A DNA stretch of 64,000 nt, from positions 2,786,501 through 2,850,500 of the forward strand of contig NZ_CP086106.1 of the NCBI RefSeq assembly GCF_016765655.2. The letters are read 5' to 3'. The stretch is from Skermanella mucosa (lineage in GTDB: Bacteria; Pseudomonadota; Alphaproteobacteria; Azospirillales; Azospirillaceae). The position numbers and the translations under genes were made by a program. The notes under the pieces were generated by a model, which was not told the DNA's origin, searched no databases, and saw only the letters and a list, made by a program, of their open reading frames with translations. Shown here in pieces: positions 17,288-26,011 of this stretch; position 1 is the first letter of the stretch, and each line of letters opens with the position of its first letter.

Positions 17288-17318
17288 CCGCCGCCGCCCG
17301 AGCTATTCGCGGCGGCGG
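17288..17318. terminator. GC-rich hairpin between convergent purB and DUF1476 genes
   Basis: CCGCCGCC and GGCGGCGG form an eight-base-pair stem around a mixed loop containing AGCTATTC. It lies just after the purB stop and before the end of the opposing gene. There is no T-run, so termination is inferred from position. Confidence 0.4.
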
Positions 17319-17355
17319 ATACCGCCCCTGAGGAGACCGGGCTTGCCGGACCGCC

Positions 17356-17676
17356 TTACTGGGTAGTGATCTGTTGGCGCGCGACCTGGAGCAGGTGTTC
17401 GGCTTCCTTCTCGACCCGGTGCCGGCTGATGTCGATGCCGTGCTGTTCCAGGTCGGTGCAGACCCGCCGGACGATGTCGGCGGAGCCGGCCTCCTCGAAA
17501 TCGGCGTCGACGATGGCGCGGGCGTACGCGTCGGCCTCCGGCTTCTCGAACTTCATCTGCTCGGCCGCCCACAGGCCCAGCAGCTTCGCCCGGCGAACCT
17601 GGATCTTGAACAGCAACTCCTCGTCATGCTTGAACTTGTTCTCGAATGCTCTTTCGCGCTCTTCAAACGTGGTCAT
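17356..17676 (-). CDS. DUF1476 protein, ATP synthase zeta-type inhibitor
   Basis: A 106-residue, almost all-helical, charged protein opening MTTFEERERAFENKFKHDEE. This is the DUF1476 signature; in Paracoccus the member is the zeta subunit, which inhibits F1-ATPase through its N-terminal segment. The middle (KLLGLWAAEQM, YARAIVDADFEE) and the C-terminal helices match the family length. I use the ATG at 17676, with GAGAAGG upstream. A longer frame adds an unrelated 31-residue leader. It lies between purB and purC on the opposite strand, a common alphaproteobacterial neighbourhood. Inhibitor action here is inferred from the family. Confidence 0.9.
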   Translation of the reverse strand: MTTFEERERAFENKFKHDEELLFKIQVRRAKLLGLWAAEQMKFEKPEADAYARAIVDADFEEAGSADIVRRVCTDLEQHGIDISRHRVEKEAEHLLQVARQQITTQ

Positions 17677-17784
17677 TCGACCTTCTCCCCAGTTGACTGG
17701 CACCAGGTGACTGGCATCGGTTGGCTCACTGCCCTGCCGGTGGCTGTTCCATCTCCTACATAATGGCAAAGCGGACGGACGACC

Positions 17785-18540
17785 ATGTGCTCTATCGTCA
17801 TTCTACGCCAGCCGGGCGCGACATTCCCGCTGATCATCGGCGGCAACCGCGACGAAATGGCAGGACGCCCCTGGAAACCGCCGTCACGCCACTGGCCCGA
17901 CCGGCCCGACGTGCTGGGCGGCATCGACGAGCTGGCCGGTGGCAGCTGGCTTGCGCTGAACGATACCGGCGTGGTCGCGGTGGTGCTCAACCGCATGGGA
18001 ACCCTGGGACCCGAACCGGGCAAGCGCAGCCGTGGCGAGCTGGTGCTCGATGCCCTCGACCACGCCGACGCGGCCGACGCCGCCGGAGCGCTGGTCCACC
18101 TCGATCCGGCGGCCTACCGGCCGTTCAACCTGGTCGTCGCCGACAACCGGGACGCCTTCTGGCTCACCCGGCGAGTTGACGGCACCCGTATCGAGATCGA
18201 GCGGATTCCCGAGGGGGTGTCGATGGTCACCGCCAACGACCTCAACGACGACTCGAGCCACCGGATCCGCTTCTACCGCCCCCTGTTCACCCATGCGTCG
18301 GCTCCCGACCCGGAGAAGGGCGACTGGAAGGCGTGGGAGGGACTGCTGGGCAGCCGGATCTGGGACGGCGACGCGGGACCGCGGGGCGCCATGTGCGTGG
18401 TCACCCCCACCGGATTCGGGACCACCAGCAGCGCTCTGCTGGCGCTGCCGGCGGCCGACCATCCGGAAATCAAGCCGGTCTTCCGGTTCTGTCCGGGACG
18501 ACCGGACGAGACCCCTTGGGAGGAGGTCGATCTCTCCTGA
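17785..18540 (+). CDS. NRDE family protein (TANGO2-like)
   Basis: A 251-residue protein beginning MCSIVILRQP, with the name-giving motif GGNRDEMAGRPW at about residues 22-33. Cys2 would become the N-terminal nucleophile if the methionine is removed, as in Ntn-type hydrolases. Further marks are LGGIDELAGGSWLALND and GVVAVVLNRMG. Human TANGO2 deficiency causes metabolic crises and links to haem or lipid handling have been proposed; the bacterial role is unknown. It sits between the divergent DUF1476 gene and purC, with about 150 bases before purC, so it is probably a separate unit. Confidence 0.9.
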   Translation: MCSIVILRQPGATFPLIIGGNRDEMAGRPWKPPSRHWPDRPDVLGGIDELAGGSWLALNDTGVVAVVLNRMGTLGPEPGKRSRGELVLDALDHADAADAAGALVHLDPAAYRPFNLVVADNRDAFWLTRRVDGTRIEIERIPEGVSMVTANDLNDDSSHRIRFYRPLFTHASAPDPEKGDWKAWEGLLGSRIWDGDAGPRGAMCVVTPTGFGTTSSALLALPAADHPEIKPVFRFCPGRPDETPWEEVDLS

Positions 18541-18601
18541 CCATCCATTTCGACCGGTTGCCGGTGCAAGCCGCACGCGGAGGCTCCGCACGCCGCCTCC
18601 A

Positions 18602-18630
18602 TTGTGCTAAAGGTAGTTGCTTGCTATATC
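18602..18630 (+). promoter_or_regulatory. Candidate sigma-70 promoter for purC-purS
   Basis: TTGTGC (18602-18607) and TATATC (18625-18630) are 17 bases apart, 62 bases before purC. The stretch is AT-rich for this genome. TTGCT and AGCAA lie on either side of the -10 as a short inverted repeat. Confidence 0.45.
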
Positions 18631-18691
18631 AGCAACCATATTACCTGGACCGGTCCGTACAATCCGGTCCTGCCACTTCCGGAAGCCCATC

Positions 18692-19456
18692 ATGACGCGA
18701 CGCAGGCGGATCTACGAGGGCAAGGCCAAGGTTCTGTTCGAGGGACCGGAGCCTGGCACTCTGGTTCAGTATTTCAAGGACGACGCGACCGCCTTCAATA
18801 ACCAGAAGCGAGGCATCATCACGGGCAAGGGGGTCCTGAACAACCGGATCTCGGAATACCTGATGACCAAGCTGGGGGAGATCGGCGTTCCCACGCATTT
18901 CGTGCGGCGCCTCAACATGCGCGAGCAGCTGGTCCGCGAGGTCGAGATCATTCCGATCGAGCTGGTGGTCCGCAACGTCGCCGCGGGCTCCCTGTCCAAG
19001 CGTTTCGGAATTCCGGAAGGCACTCAGCTCCCACGCTCGATCATGGAGTATTATTACAAGTCGGACGAACTGAACGATCCCATGGTGTCGGAAGAGCATA
19101 TCACCGCGTTCGGCTGGGCGACGCCCCAGGACCTGGACGACATGATGGCGCTGTCCCTGCGGATCAACGATTATCTCTCCGGCCTGTTCCTGGGCATCGG
19201 CCTGAAGCTGGTCGACTTCAAGGTCGAGTTCGGGCGCCTTTGGGAAAACGACGAGATGCGGATCGTGCTGGCCGACGAGATCAGCCCCGACAATTGCCGG
19301 CTGTGGGACGTCAAGACCAACATGAAGCTGGACAAGGATCGCTTCCGCGAAGACCTTGGCCGGGTCGAGGAGGCGTACCAGGAAGTGGCGCGCCGGCTGG
19401 GCATCCTGCCGGAGGGCGGACCGGGCGATTTCAACACACCGAAGCTGATGCAGTAG
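18692..19456 (+). CDS. purC: Phosphoribosylaminoimidazole-succinocarboxamide synthase
   Basis: A 254-residue SAICAR synthetase that joins aspartate to CAIR with ATP. The ATP-binding start [16 protein letters not shown] is present, as are [36 protein letters not shown] and [25 protein letters not shown] use the ATG at 18692, since GGAAG stands six bases before it; an in-frame ATG 75 bases upstream would add a leader not found in PurC and would overlap the promoter region. It begins a unit with purS and a glycosylase gene. Confidence 0.97.
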   Translation: MTRRRRIYEGKAKVLFEGPEPGTLVQYFKDDATAFNNQKRGIITGKGVLNNRISEYLMTKLGEIGVPTHFVRRLNMREQLVREVEIIPIELVVRNVAAGSLSKRFGIPEGTQLPRSIMEYYYKSDELNDPMVSEEHITAFGWATPQDLDDMMALSLRINDYLSGLFLGIGLKLVDFKVEFGRLWENDEMRIVLADEISPDNCRLWDVKTNMKLDKDRFREDLGRVEEAYQEVARRLGILPEGGPGDFNTPKLMQ

Positions 19457-19487
19457 CGGCTCACGCGTTCTCGAAGGCAGATCGATC

Positions 19488-19730
19488 ATGAAGGCAAATG
19501 TTCACGTCACCCTGAAGCGTGGCGTTCTCGACCCCCAGGGCAAGGCGATCGGCCATGCGTTGCAGTCCCTGGGCTTCGATGGTGTGGACGAGGTCCGGCA
19601 GGGCAAGTTCATCGAGCTGGATCTGGCGGAGACCGACCCGGAAGCCGCCCGAAAGGCGGTCGAGGCCATGTGCCAGAAGCTTCTGGCGAACACCGTGATC
19701 GAGGATTACCGCATCGACCTCGTCGGTTGA
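19488..19730 (+). CDS. purS: Phosphoribosylformylglycinamidine synthase subunit PurS
   Basis: An 80-residue protein with the PurS pattern: VHVTLKRGVLDPQGKAIGHALQ at the start, then VDEVRQGKFIELDL and CQKLLANTVIEDYRID at the end. PurS bridges PurQ and the short PurL in the FGAM synthase complex. Its partners purQ and purL are here 6.6 kb downstream instead of adjacent. The stop overlaps the TTG start of the glycosylase gene by four bases. The gene lies 31 bases after purC with no terminator, so the two share a transcript. Confidence 0.96.
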   Translation: MKANVHVTLKRGVLDPQGKAIGHALQSLGFDGVDEVRQGKFIELDLAETDPEAARKAVEAMCQKLLANTVIEDYRIDLVG

Positions 19731-20398
19731 CCTCCCACGAGGCCGCGGTAGGGTCCCTGCTCTCCCGGGACCCTTTGTTCCACCGGTGTCTGGAGGCCGG
19801 TGGACCGCTGGCCGAACCCGTCCCCCGGACTCCCGCCGGCTTTCCAGGGTTGCTGCGCATCATCCTGGAGCAGCAGGTCTCGACCCTGGCGGCCGAGGCC
19901 ATGTGGCGCAAGCTGTGCGCCGCAGCCGGCCCGCTGACGCCCGACGCTGTGCTGGCGCTGCCTGACGACACCCTGAAGGCCTGCGGCTTCAGCCGCCAGA
20001 AGATGATCTATGCCCGCGGCTTGGCCGACGAGGTGGCCTCCGGCCGGCTCGACATGGATGCGGTCGACCGGATGCCCGACGACGCAGCGCTGGAGGCGCT
20101 GGTCCGGGTGAAAGGCATCGGCCGCTGGAGCGCCGAGATCTACCTGCTGCTCGTGCTGTGCCGGCCCGATATCTGGCCGGTGGACGACCTTGCCGTCGCC
20201 GTGGGACTGCAATGGCTGCTCGGCCGCGATGCTCGCCCGCCGCGCGACGAATTGGTGGCGCTCGGCGATCCCTGGCGCCCCTACCGCAGCACCGCCGCCC
20301 GCCTGGTATGGCATTACTATCTCGCGGAGGCGCCTGGGCGCCGGCGTCTCGCGCGCGGTTCAGCGGCACTGGCACCCGACCGCATTTCTCCTAAATAG
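19727..20398 (+). CDS. AlkA-like DNA-3-methyladenine glycosylase (HhH-GPD)
   Basis: A protein of about 223 residues of the HhH-GPD base-excision family. The core has LLRIILEQQVSTLAAEAMWRKL, the hairpin VKGIGRWSAEIYLLL and the catalytic aspartate in WPVDDLAVAVGL, as in AlkA and its short relatives. It lacks the N-terminal TBP-like domain of E. coli AlkA. It would remove alkylated purines from DNA. The start is taken as TTG at 19727, overlapping the purS stop (TTGA) and opening at the conserved helix; ATG codons upstream lie inside purS. It is an unusual passenger between purS and purQ. Confidence 0.9.
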   Translation: MTSHEAAVGSLLSRDPLFHRCLEAGGPLAEPVPRTPAGFPGLLRIILEQQVSTLAAEAMWRKLCAAAGPLTPDAVLALPDDTLKACGFSRQKMIYARGLADEVASGRLDMDAVDRMPDDAALEALVRVKGIGRWSAEIYLLLVLCRPDIWPVDDLAVAVGLQWLLGRDARPPRDELVALGDPWRPYRSTAARLVWHYYLAEAPGRRRLARGSAALAPDRISPK

Positions 20399-20439
20399 CA
20401 GCGGGTGTCTGCGCGGGACAATAGCCAGGGAGGAACAAG

Positions 20440-21072
20440 ATGATCGGCTCCACCACCCGGAACATCCGACGCTGGGCAATCGGCGCCATAGCGCTTTCGG
20501 CTTCCATCACCCTGGCGCTCCCGGCCGGCGCCGCCCCGCGCGACTACCGGATCGATCCGGAGCACGCCTCGTTCGGCTTCCTCGTCTCCCACATCGGCTA
20601 TGCCGACGTGCTCGGCATGTTCAGGGACGTCGCCGGGACCTTCCGCTTCGACGAGGAGACCCAGGCCATCTCGGACGTCAAGGTGACGGTCAAGACCGCG
20701 AGCGTCTTCACCAATCATGACAAGCGCGACGAACATCTGCGCAAGGAAGACTTCTTCTGGGCCGACCGGCACCCGGAGATGACCTTCATCATGACGTCGG
20801 CGCAGAAGACCGGGGAGCGTGCCGGCAAGATGACCGGGGACCTCACCCTGCGCGGAGTGACCCGGCCGGTAACCTTCGATGTCGTCCTGAACAAGGTCGG
20901 TGAGTATCCCTTCGGAGGAGGTCTGTTCGGCAGACCGAACTACGTTGCCGGGGTATCCGCCCGCGGCACCATTCGACGGAGCGAATGGGGCATGGTGTAC
21001 GGGACGGACAACGGCTGGGTCGGTGACGACGTGCAGTTGATCATAGAATTCGAGGGCATCCGGCAGAACTAG
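20440..21072 (+). CDS. YceI family periplasmic lipocalin-like protein
   Basis: A 210-residue precursor with a signal peptide (hydrophobic IGAIALSASITLALPAGAA). The mature part has the YceI pattern: YRIDPEHASFGFLVSHIGYADVLGMF, KVTVKTASVFTNHDKRDEHLRKEDFFWADRHPEM and GDLTLRGVTRPVTFDV. YceI proteins form an eight-stranded barrel that binds isoprenoid or fatty ligands in the periplasm. The start has GGGAGGA nine bases before it. It follows the glycosylase gene by 41 bases and ends before a strong double hairpin, so it is probably last in its unit. Ligand unknown. Confidence 0.93.
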   Translation: MIGSTTRNIRRWAIGAIALSASITLALPAGAAPRDYRIDPEHASFGFLVSHIGYADVLGMFRDVAGTFRFDEETQAISDVKVTVKTASVFTNHDKRDEHLRKEDFFWADRHPEMTFIMTSAQKTGERAGKMTGDLTLRGVTRPVTFDVVLNKVGEYPFGGGLFGRPNYVAGVSARGTIRRSEWGMVYGTDNGWVGDDVQLIIEFEGIRQN

Positions 21073-21091
21073 AGCGGCACCCGATCGGCTT

Positions 21092-21143
21092 GACCCGGCC
21101 GGAAGCGTCGGGTCGATGCGTTGGGCCGCGGCCCAACGCATCG
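21092..21143. repeat. Two adjacent hairpins including a perfect 30-base palindrome
   Basis: GACCCG (21092-21097) pairs with CGGGTC (21109-21114). It is directly followed by a perfect 30-base palindrome (21114-21143) whose half-site is CGATGCGTTGGGCCG. It begins about 20 bases after the yceI stop. It may be a terminator or a copy of a dispersed intergenic repeat. No T-run follows. The gene-free stretch runs from 21073 to 21430; the rest of it is AT-rich and holds a candidate promoter. Confidence 0.6.
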
Positions 21144-21275
21144 GAACGATCTTGAACGGCAGGCTCGGCGCGAATGAGCAGGCGGCACCGTCGCGTGTAA
21201 TTCAATCACAGAAGTTAATGTTATCTTAAGTATTGCGTGGGCGTGCCAGTTTTGGATGTGTAGATGCGATACCTG

Positions 21276-21303
21276 TTGACGCTCCCAGACCTTCGTTTAT
21301 GCT
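21276..21303 (+). promoter_or_regulatory. Candidate sigma-70 promoter for the TRAP transporter operon
   Basis: TTGACG (21276-21281) and TATGCT (21298-21303) are 16 bases apart, within AT-rich DNA about 130 bases before the binding-protein gene. Confidence 0.5.
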
Positions 21304-21430
21304 AACGACCAAGGGTGAATCCCGCTCTGGCTGCCATAGTCCAGTATCGGCGGTACCGCTGGGCGGGTTCTTCGCTTATGCAGCACAAGAATAATCAGTC
21401 AGACAGAAACTTGATGTAGGGAGGATGAAC

Positions 21431-22564
21431 ATGAAAACCGAAGAGAACACGGTTTCGCGCCGCAAGTTTCTGCGCACCGGCGCCATCGGTGCGGGTGCCG
21501 CCGCCGGAGCGCTTGCCGCTCCCGCCGTCGTGACGGCCCAGTCCCCGGTCGTACTCAAGATGCAGACCTCCTGGCCGTCCTCGGACATCTTCCAGGACAT
21601 GGCGAAGCAGTATGTCGAACGCGTCGAGGCCATGTCCGGCGGACGTCTCAAGATCGACCTGCTGCCCGCCGGCGCCGTGGTCGGCGCCTTCCAGGTCCAG
21701 GATGCCTGCCACGACGGCATCATCGACGCGGCACATACCGTCCCCGTCTATTGGTACGGCAAGCACAAGGCCGCGTCCCTGTTCGGCACCGGTCCCGTCT
21801 GGGGCGGCAGTGCCTCCAACCTGCTGGCCTGGATCCACAAGGGCGGCGGGCAGGAGTTCTACCGGGAACTGACCCAGGACATCCTCGGGCTCAACGTCGT
21901 GGGTTTCTTCGGCTTTCCGATGCCGGCCCAGCCGCTCGGCTGGTTCAAGAAGGAGATCACCGGAGCCGGTGACGTCAATGGCCTGAAGTACCGGACGGTC
22001 GGCCTGGCCGCCGACCTGATGCAGGCGATGGGCATGCGGGTGACCCAGCTCCCCGGCGGCGAGATCGTCCCGGCGATGGAGCGCGGCGTCATCGACGCGT
22101 TCGAGTTCAACAATCCGACCTCCGACATGCGGTTCGGCGCCCAGGACGTGGCCAAGAACTACCTGCTGTCGTCGTACCATCAGGCCAGCGAGTCGTTCGA
22201 GTTCATCTTCAACAAGGACCGCTTCGAGCGGCTGGACAAGGACCTCCAGGCCATCCTTCGGTACGCGGTCGAGTCCGCGAGCACGGCCAACACCGCCCTC
22301 GCCCTGGACCAGTACTCCGCCGACCTGCAGAAGCTGCAGAAGGAGTCGGGCGTCAAGGTAGTCCGCACCCCGTCCGACGTCCTCGCCAAGCAGCTGGAGG
22401 CTTGGGACAAGCTCATCCCGCAGCTGGAAGGCGACGCCTTCATGAAGCGCGTCATGGACAGCCAGCGTGCCTGGACCGAACGCACCGTGTTCTATCAGCT
22501 GATGAACGACCCCGACTACAAGCTGGCCTTCAACCATTACTTCCCGAGCAAGATGGCCCTCTGA
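21431..22564 (+). CDS. TRAP transporter substrate-binding protein, Tat-exported (DctP family)
   Basis: A 377-residue periplasmic binding protein. The N-terminus has the twin-arginine signal SRRKFLRTGAIGAG and then AAPAVVTAQS. The mature part shows the TRAP fold: LKMQTSWPSSDIFQDMAKQY, GGRLKIDLLPAGAVVGAF and the carboxylate-binding arginine in LKYRTVGLAADLM. It resembles the branch that includes TakP (2-oxo acids) and mannitol/chloroaromatic-type members, so an organic acid is likely. I chose the ATG at 21431: AGGGAGG ends six bases before it, whereas the ATG at 21425 overlaps that site. It heads an operon with both permeases and an amidase. Confidence 0.93.
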   Translation: MKTEENTVSRRKFLRTGAIGAGAAAGALAAPAVVTAQSPVVLKMQTSWPSSDIFQDMAKQYVERVEAMSGGRLKIDLLPAGAVVGAFQVQDACHDGIIDAAHTVPVYWYGKHKAASLFGTGPVWGGSASNLLAWIHKGGGQEFYRELTQDILGLNVVGFFGFPMPAQPLGWFKKEITGAGDVNGLKYRTVGLAADLMQAMGMRVTQLPGGEIVPAMERGVIDAFEFNNPTSDMRFGAQDVAKNYLLSSYHQASESFEFIFNKDRFERLDKDLQAILRYAVESASTANTALALDQYSADLQKLQKESGVKVVRTPSDVLAKQLEAWDKLIPQLEGDAFMKRVMDSQRAWTERTVFYQLMNDPDYKLAFNHYFPSKMAL

Positions 22565-22586
22565 GCGGCAAGGCCCCGGGTTTTGA

Positions 22587-22615
22587 CGCCGGCGCGGTCC
22601 AGGACCGCGCCGGCG
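22587..22615 (+). terminator. Perfect intercistronic hairpin after the binding-protein gene
   Basis: CGCCGGCGCGGTCC (22587-22600) pairs exactly with GGACCGCGCCGGCG (22602-22615) across one base. It lies between the binding protein and small permease genes of one operon. Such hairpins commonly stabilise or partly terminate the message so that the binding protein is made in excess over the permeases. Confidence 0.65.
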
Positions 22616-22646
22616 CTTTGCTGACCTTGAGGCTTGGGAGTATTCC

Positions 22647-23288
22647 ATGATCCGGTATATCGAGTTCGCCGATCGCTTGTCGGCATGGATCGGCAAGGCG
22701 TTCGCCTGGGCGATCGTCGTCATGACGTTCGGCGTAAGCTACGAAGTCTTCGTCCGTTACTTCCTTGACAATCCCACCACATGGGCGTTCGACATTACCT
22801 ACATGATGTACGGCGCGCTGTTCATGATGGGTGGCGCCTACACGCTGTCCCGCGACGGGCACGTGCGGGGCGACTTCGTCTACCGGCTGTGGCAACCCCG
22901 CACCCAGGCGAAGGTCGAACTGGTACTTTATTTCCTCTTCTTCTTTCCGGGAATCCTCGCGCTGATCCTGGCGGGTTGGAAATACGCCTCGCGGTCGTGG
23001 CGCTATGCCGAGGTCAGCGTGATGAGCCCGGCGGGTATTCCGATCTTTCAGTTCAAGTCGATCATCATTGCTGCCGGCGTTCTTCTCCTGATCCAGGGGA
23101 TAGCCCAGGTATTCCGTTGCATCATCTGCATACGCACCGGTGAATGGATGCGGGCCCGCGACGACATCGAGGAAACCGAAACTACCTTGGCGAAGTCACT
23201 CGCCACCGGCAGCCTTCCCCATGCATCCGAGGCGGTGGATATCGTCACCCCCATGCATCACAAGAACAACGGCGACAGGCGGGGCTGA
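22647..23288 (+). CDS. TRAP transporter small permease (DctQ family)
   Basis: A 213-residue membrane protein with four hydrophobic segments: AFAWAIVVMTFGVSYEVFVRYF, YMMYGALFMMGGAYTL, ELVLYFLFFFPGILALILAG and IIIAAGVLLLIQGIAQV. The motif WAFDITYMMYGALFMMG is typical of DctQ. It should form the transport core with the next gene product. GGGAG precedes the ATG by seven bases. The C-terminus has an unusually long polar tail of about 50 residues (ARDDIEETETTLAKS onward). It follows the binding-protein hairpin and is three bases from the large permease. Confidence 0.92.
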   Translation: MIRYIEFADRLSAWIGKAFAWAIVVMTFGVSYEVFVRYFLDNPTTWAFDITYMMYGALFMMGGAYTLSRDGHVRGDFVYRLWQPRTQAKVELVLYFLFFFPGILALILAGWKYASRSWRYAEVSVMSPAGIPIFQFKSIIIAAGVLLLIQGIAQVFRCIICIRTGEWMRARDDIEETETTLAKSLATGSLPHASEAVDIVTPMHHKNNGDRRG

Positions 23289-23291
23289 TCC

Positions 23292-24647
23292 ATGTCCGAC
23301 CCACAAGTAGCCCTGCTGATGCTGGGCTCGTTCCTTTTCGTCATCCTCCTCGGCTTCCCGATCGCCTTTACGCTCATGGCCATGGGTGTCGGGTTCGGCT
23401 ACTACGCCTATTTCGACGCCGAGCGGATGCGGACGATCTTCGACAACCGCATCTTCGACCTGTTCGTCAACCAGACCTATTCGGTCATGGCCAACGACGT
23501 GCTGACCGCCGTGCCGCTGTTCCTGTTCATGGGATACGTGGTCGAACGAGCCAACATCGTCGACCGTCTGTTCCAGACGATCTACATCGCGGCGCGCCGG
23601 GTCCCGGGCTCGATGGCCGTGGCGGCATTGATCACCTGCGCGCTGTTCGCGACCGCCACGGGGATCGTCGGCGCGGTCGTGACGCTGATGGGCCTGCTGG
23701 CGTTCCCGGCCATGCTCAAGGCTCGCTACGACACCAGTTTCGCATCGGGCGTGATCTGCGCGGGCGGCACGCTCGGCATCCTGATCCCGCCGTCGATCAT
23801 GCTGATCGTCTATGCGGCTACGTCGGGCGTCTCGATCGTCAGGCTGTACGCCGGCGCGCTGTTGCCCGGCCTGATGCTGGCGGGGCTGTACCTCGTCTAT
23901 GTCGTCATCCGCGCCGTCCTTCAACCGAGCATCGCACCCAAGCCGCGGGACGAGGACATCGGCGACGTGCCGATCGGCAAACTGATGTTCATGCTGGCGA
24001 CGTCGTTCCTGCCCCTGGCGGTGCTGATCCTGTCGGTGCTGGGAGCCATTCTGTTCGGGCTGGCGACACCGTCCGAAGCGGCGGCCATCGGCGCGCTGGG
24101 CGGCCTCGTCCTTGCGGCCGCCTATGGGTCTCTGACCTGGGAGCGTTTGAGGCAGTCGGTCTATCTCACGGTCCGCACCTCGGCGATGGTGTGCTGGCTG
24201 TTCGTCGGTTCCTGGACCTTTTCCTCCGTCTTCTCCTATCTCGGCGGCGAAGGGGTCATCACCGAGTTCGTCACCGGCCTGGACCTGACGCCGCTGCAGT
24301 TCCTGCTGCTGGCGCAGCTGATCATCTTCCTGCTCGGCTGGCCGCTGGAATGGTCGGAGATCATCATCATCTTCGTGCCGATATTCCTGCCGCTGCTGCC
24401 GCACTTCGGGATCGACCCTCTGTTCTTCGGCATCCTGATCGCGCTGAACCTCCAGACCTCGTTCCTGACGCCGCCCATGGCGATGTCGGCATACTATCTG
24501 AAGGGCATAGCACCGCCCCATGTCCAGCTCGTGCAGATCTTCAAGGGATGCATGCCGTTCCTCTTCCTGGTGTTCCTGTCCATGATCATCCTCTACATGT
24601 TCCCGCAGATCGCCTATTTCCTGCCGAACCTGGTCTATGGTCAGTAA
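23292..24647 (+). CDS. TRAP transporter large permease (DctM family)
   Basis: A 451-residue protein with about 12-13 hydrophobic segments, the sodium-coupled channel subunit of the TRAP system. The early helix LGSFLFVILLGFPIAFTLMAMG, the motif ATGIVGAVVTLMGLLAFPAMLK and GTLGILIPPSIMLIVYA are strong DctM marks. The second half repeats the pattern with FLTPPMAMSAYYLKG. The length is slightly above the standard 425-430. It is separated from the small permease by three bases and from the amidase by four, so the four genes are one operon. The substrate is presumably that of the DctP-type binding protein. Confidence 0.94.
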   Translation: MSDPQVALLMLGSFLFVILLGFPIAFTLMAMGVGFGYYAYFDAERMRTIFDNRIFDLFVNQTYSVMANDVLTAVPLFLFMGYVVERANIVDRLFQTIYIAARRVPGSMAVAALITCALFATATGIVGAVVTLMGLLAFPAMLKARYDTSFASGVICAGGTLGILIPPSIMLIVYAATSGVSIVRLYAGALLPGLMLAGLYLVYVVIRAVLQPSIAPKPRDEDIGDVPIGKLMFMLATSFLPLAVLILSVLGAILFGLATPSEAAAIGALGGLVLAAAYGSLTWERLRQSVYLTVRTSAMVCWLFVGSWTFSSVFSYLGGEGVITEFVTGLDLTPLQFLLLAQLIIFLLGWPLEWSEIIIIFVPIFLPLLPHFGIDPLFFGILIALNLQTSFLTPPMAMSAYYLKGIAPPHVQLVQIFKGCMPFLFLVFLSMIILYMFPQIAYFLPNLVYGQ

Positions 24648-24651
24648 TAGC

Positions 24652-25992
24652 ATGACTGAGAACCCGGAACTGACGCGCCTTTCCGCCGCCGACCTCCGCC
24701 GCCGGCTCGACCGGGGCGAGGTTCGGGCCGTCGAGGTCGCCGAAGCCCATCTGGAAGCCATATCCGCCCGGGAGGAGGAGGTCCGCGCCTGGACCTTCCT
24801 CGACCCCGACCATGTCCTGCTCCAGGCCCGGATGCTCGACAGCCTTCGTTCGTCCGGGCGTCCGACCGGCCCGCTCCACGGCATCCCGGTCGGCGTGAAG
24901 GACATCATCGACACGCGCGACATGCCGACCTGCAACGGCACGCCGCTGGATGCCGGCAGAAGGCCGCAGACCGACGCTTTCCTCGTCGCGCGGCTTCGCG
25001 AAGCCGGCGCCATCGTCATGGGCAAGACGGCCACGACCGAACTGGCCGTGATGAACCCTTGCGAGACCCGAAACCCGCACGATTCCGGACGGACGCCGGG
25101 CGGCTCGTCCTCCGGGTCGGCGGCGGCGGTCGCGGCGTCGATGGTGCCGCTGGCCGTGGGAACGCAGACCAACGGATCGGTGATCCGGCCGGCGTCGTTC
25201 TGCGGCGTCGTCGGCTACAAGCCGAGCCGCGGCACCATATCCAGGCGCGGCGTGCTGACCCAGTCGCCGACGCTCGACAGCGTCGGCGTCTTCGCCCGCT
25301 CCGTCGAGGACGCGGCCCTGCTGGCCGACGTGCTCGCGGTCTACGACGAGGCGGATGCCGCCATGCGGCCGACGGCCCGGCCGCAACTCCTGGACGGGGC
25401 GAATGCAACTCCTCCCCTGACGCCCGTGCTGGCCTTCGTGCCGTCGCCCGTCTGGGACCGCGCCGAGCCGGCCACCCGCGAGGCATTCGGCGAACTTTGC
25501 GACGAACTGGGCGATGGGATCGACCAGATCGACCTGCCGGAGCCGTTCGACCGGGCGCACGGCCTGCATCGGACGATCATGCTGGCCGACATCGCCCGCA
25601 ACTTCGCCCGCTATGCCGAGCGGGGGCGCGACCAGCTCAGTCCCCTGCTCCGCGGCATGATCGACGAAGGGGGCACGCTGCGGGCGGTCGATTATTCGCT
25701 GGCCCAGGACTGGACGGAAGTCCTGAACAGCGCGCTGGACCGTATCTTTGACCGGTACGACGCCATCGTCACGCCGGCCGCCATCGGCGAGGCTCCGGCC
25801 GGGCTCGAAACAACGGGCGACCCGGTTTTCTGCACCATCTGGACCTATTGCGGCGTCCCGGCGATCACCCTGCCCCTTCTCCAGGGGGAGAACGGAATGC
25901 CGGTCGGCGTCCAACTGGTCGGTCGGCGCGGCGGCGACGCCCGGCTGCTTCGGACCGCAAGCTGGCTGATGCGCAGGTTCGCCACGGCATAA
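24652..25992 (+). CDS. Amidase signature family protein
   Basis: A 446-residue amidase. The Ser-cisSer-Lys triad is visible: K83 in PVGVKDIIDT, S152 in TPGGSSSGS and S176 in TNGSVIRPAS. The HGIPVGVKD and GYKPSRGTIS segments are typical. It hydrolyses an amide, releasing ammonia or an amine, in the cytoplasm. I chose the ATG at 24652, four bases after the permease stop; an ATG at 24637 would overlap that gene and has no better ribosome site. Its place at the end of a TRAP operon suggests that the imported compound is an amide or carries one. This is inferred from context. Confidence 0.92.
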   Translation: MTENPELTRLSAADLRRRLDRGEVRAVEVAEAHLEAISAREEEVRAWTFLDPDHVLLQARMLDSLRSSGRPTGPLHGIPVGVKDIIDTRDMPTCNGTPLDAGRRPQTDAFLVARLREAGAIVMGKTATTELAVMNPCETRNPHDSGRTPGGSSSGSAAAVAASMVPLAVGTQTNGSVIRPASFCGVVGYKPSRGTISRRGVLTQSPTLDSVGVFARSVEDAALLADVLAVYDEADAAMRPTARPQLLDGANATPPLTPVLAFVPSPVWDRAEPATREAFGELCDELGDGIDQIDLPEPFDRAHGLHRTIMLADIARNFARYAERGRDQLSPLLRGMIDEGGTLRAVDYSLAQDWTEVLNSALDRIFDRYDAIVTPAAIGEAPAGLETTGDPVFCTIWTYCGVPAITLPLLQGENGMPVGVQLVGRRGGDARLLRTASWLMRRFATA

Positions 25993-26011
25993 CCCATTTG
26001 AGGATCGGATC

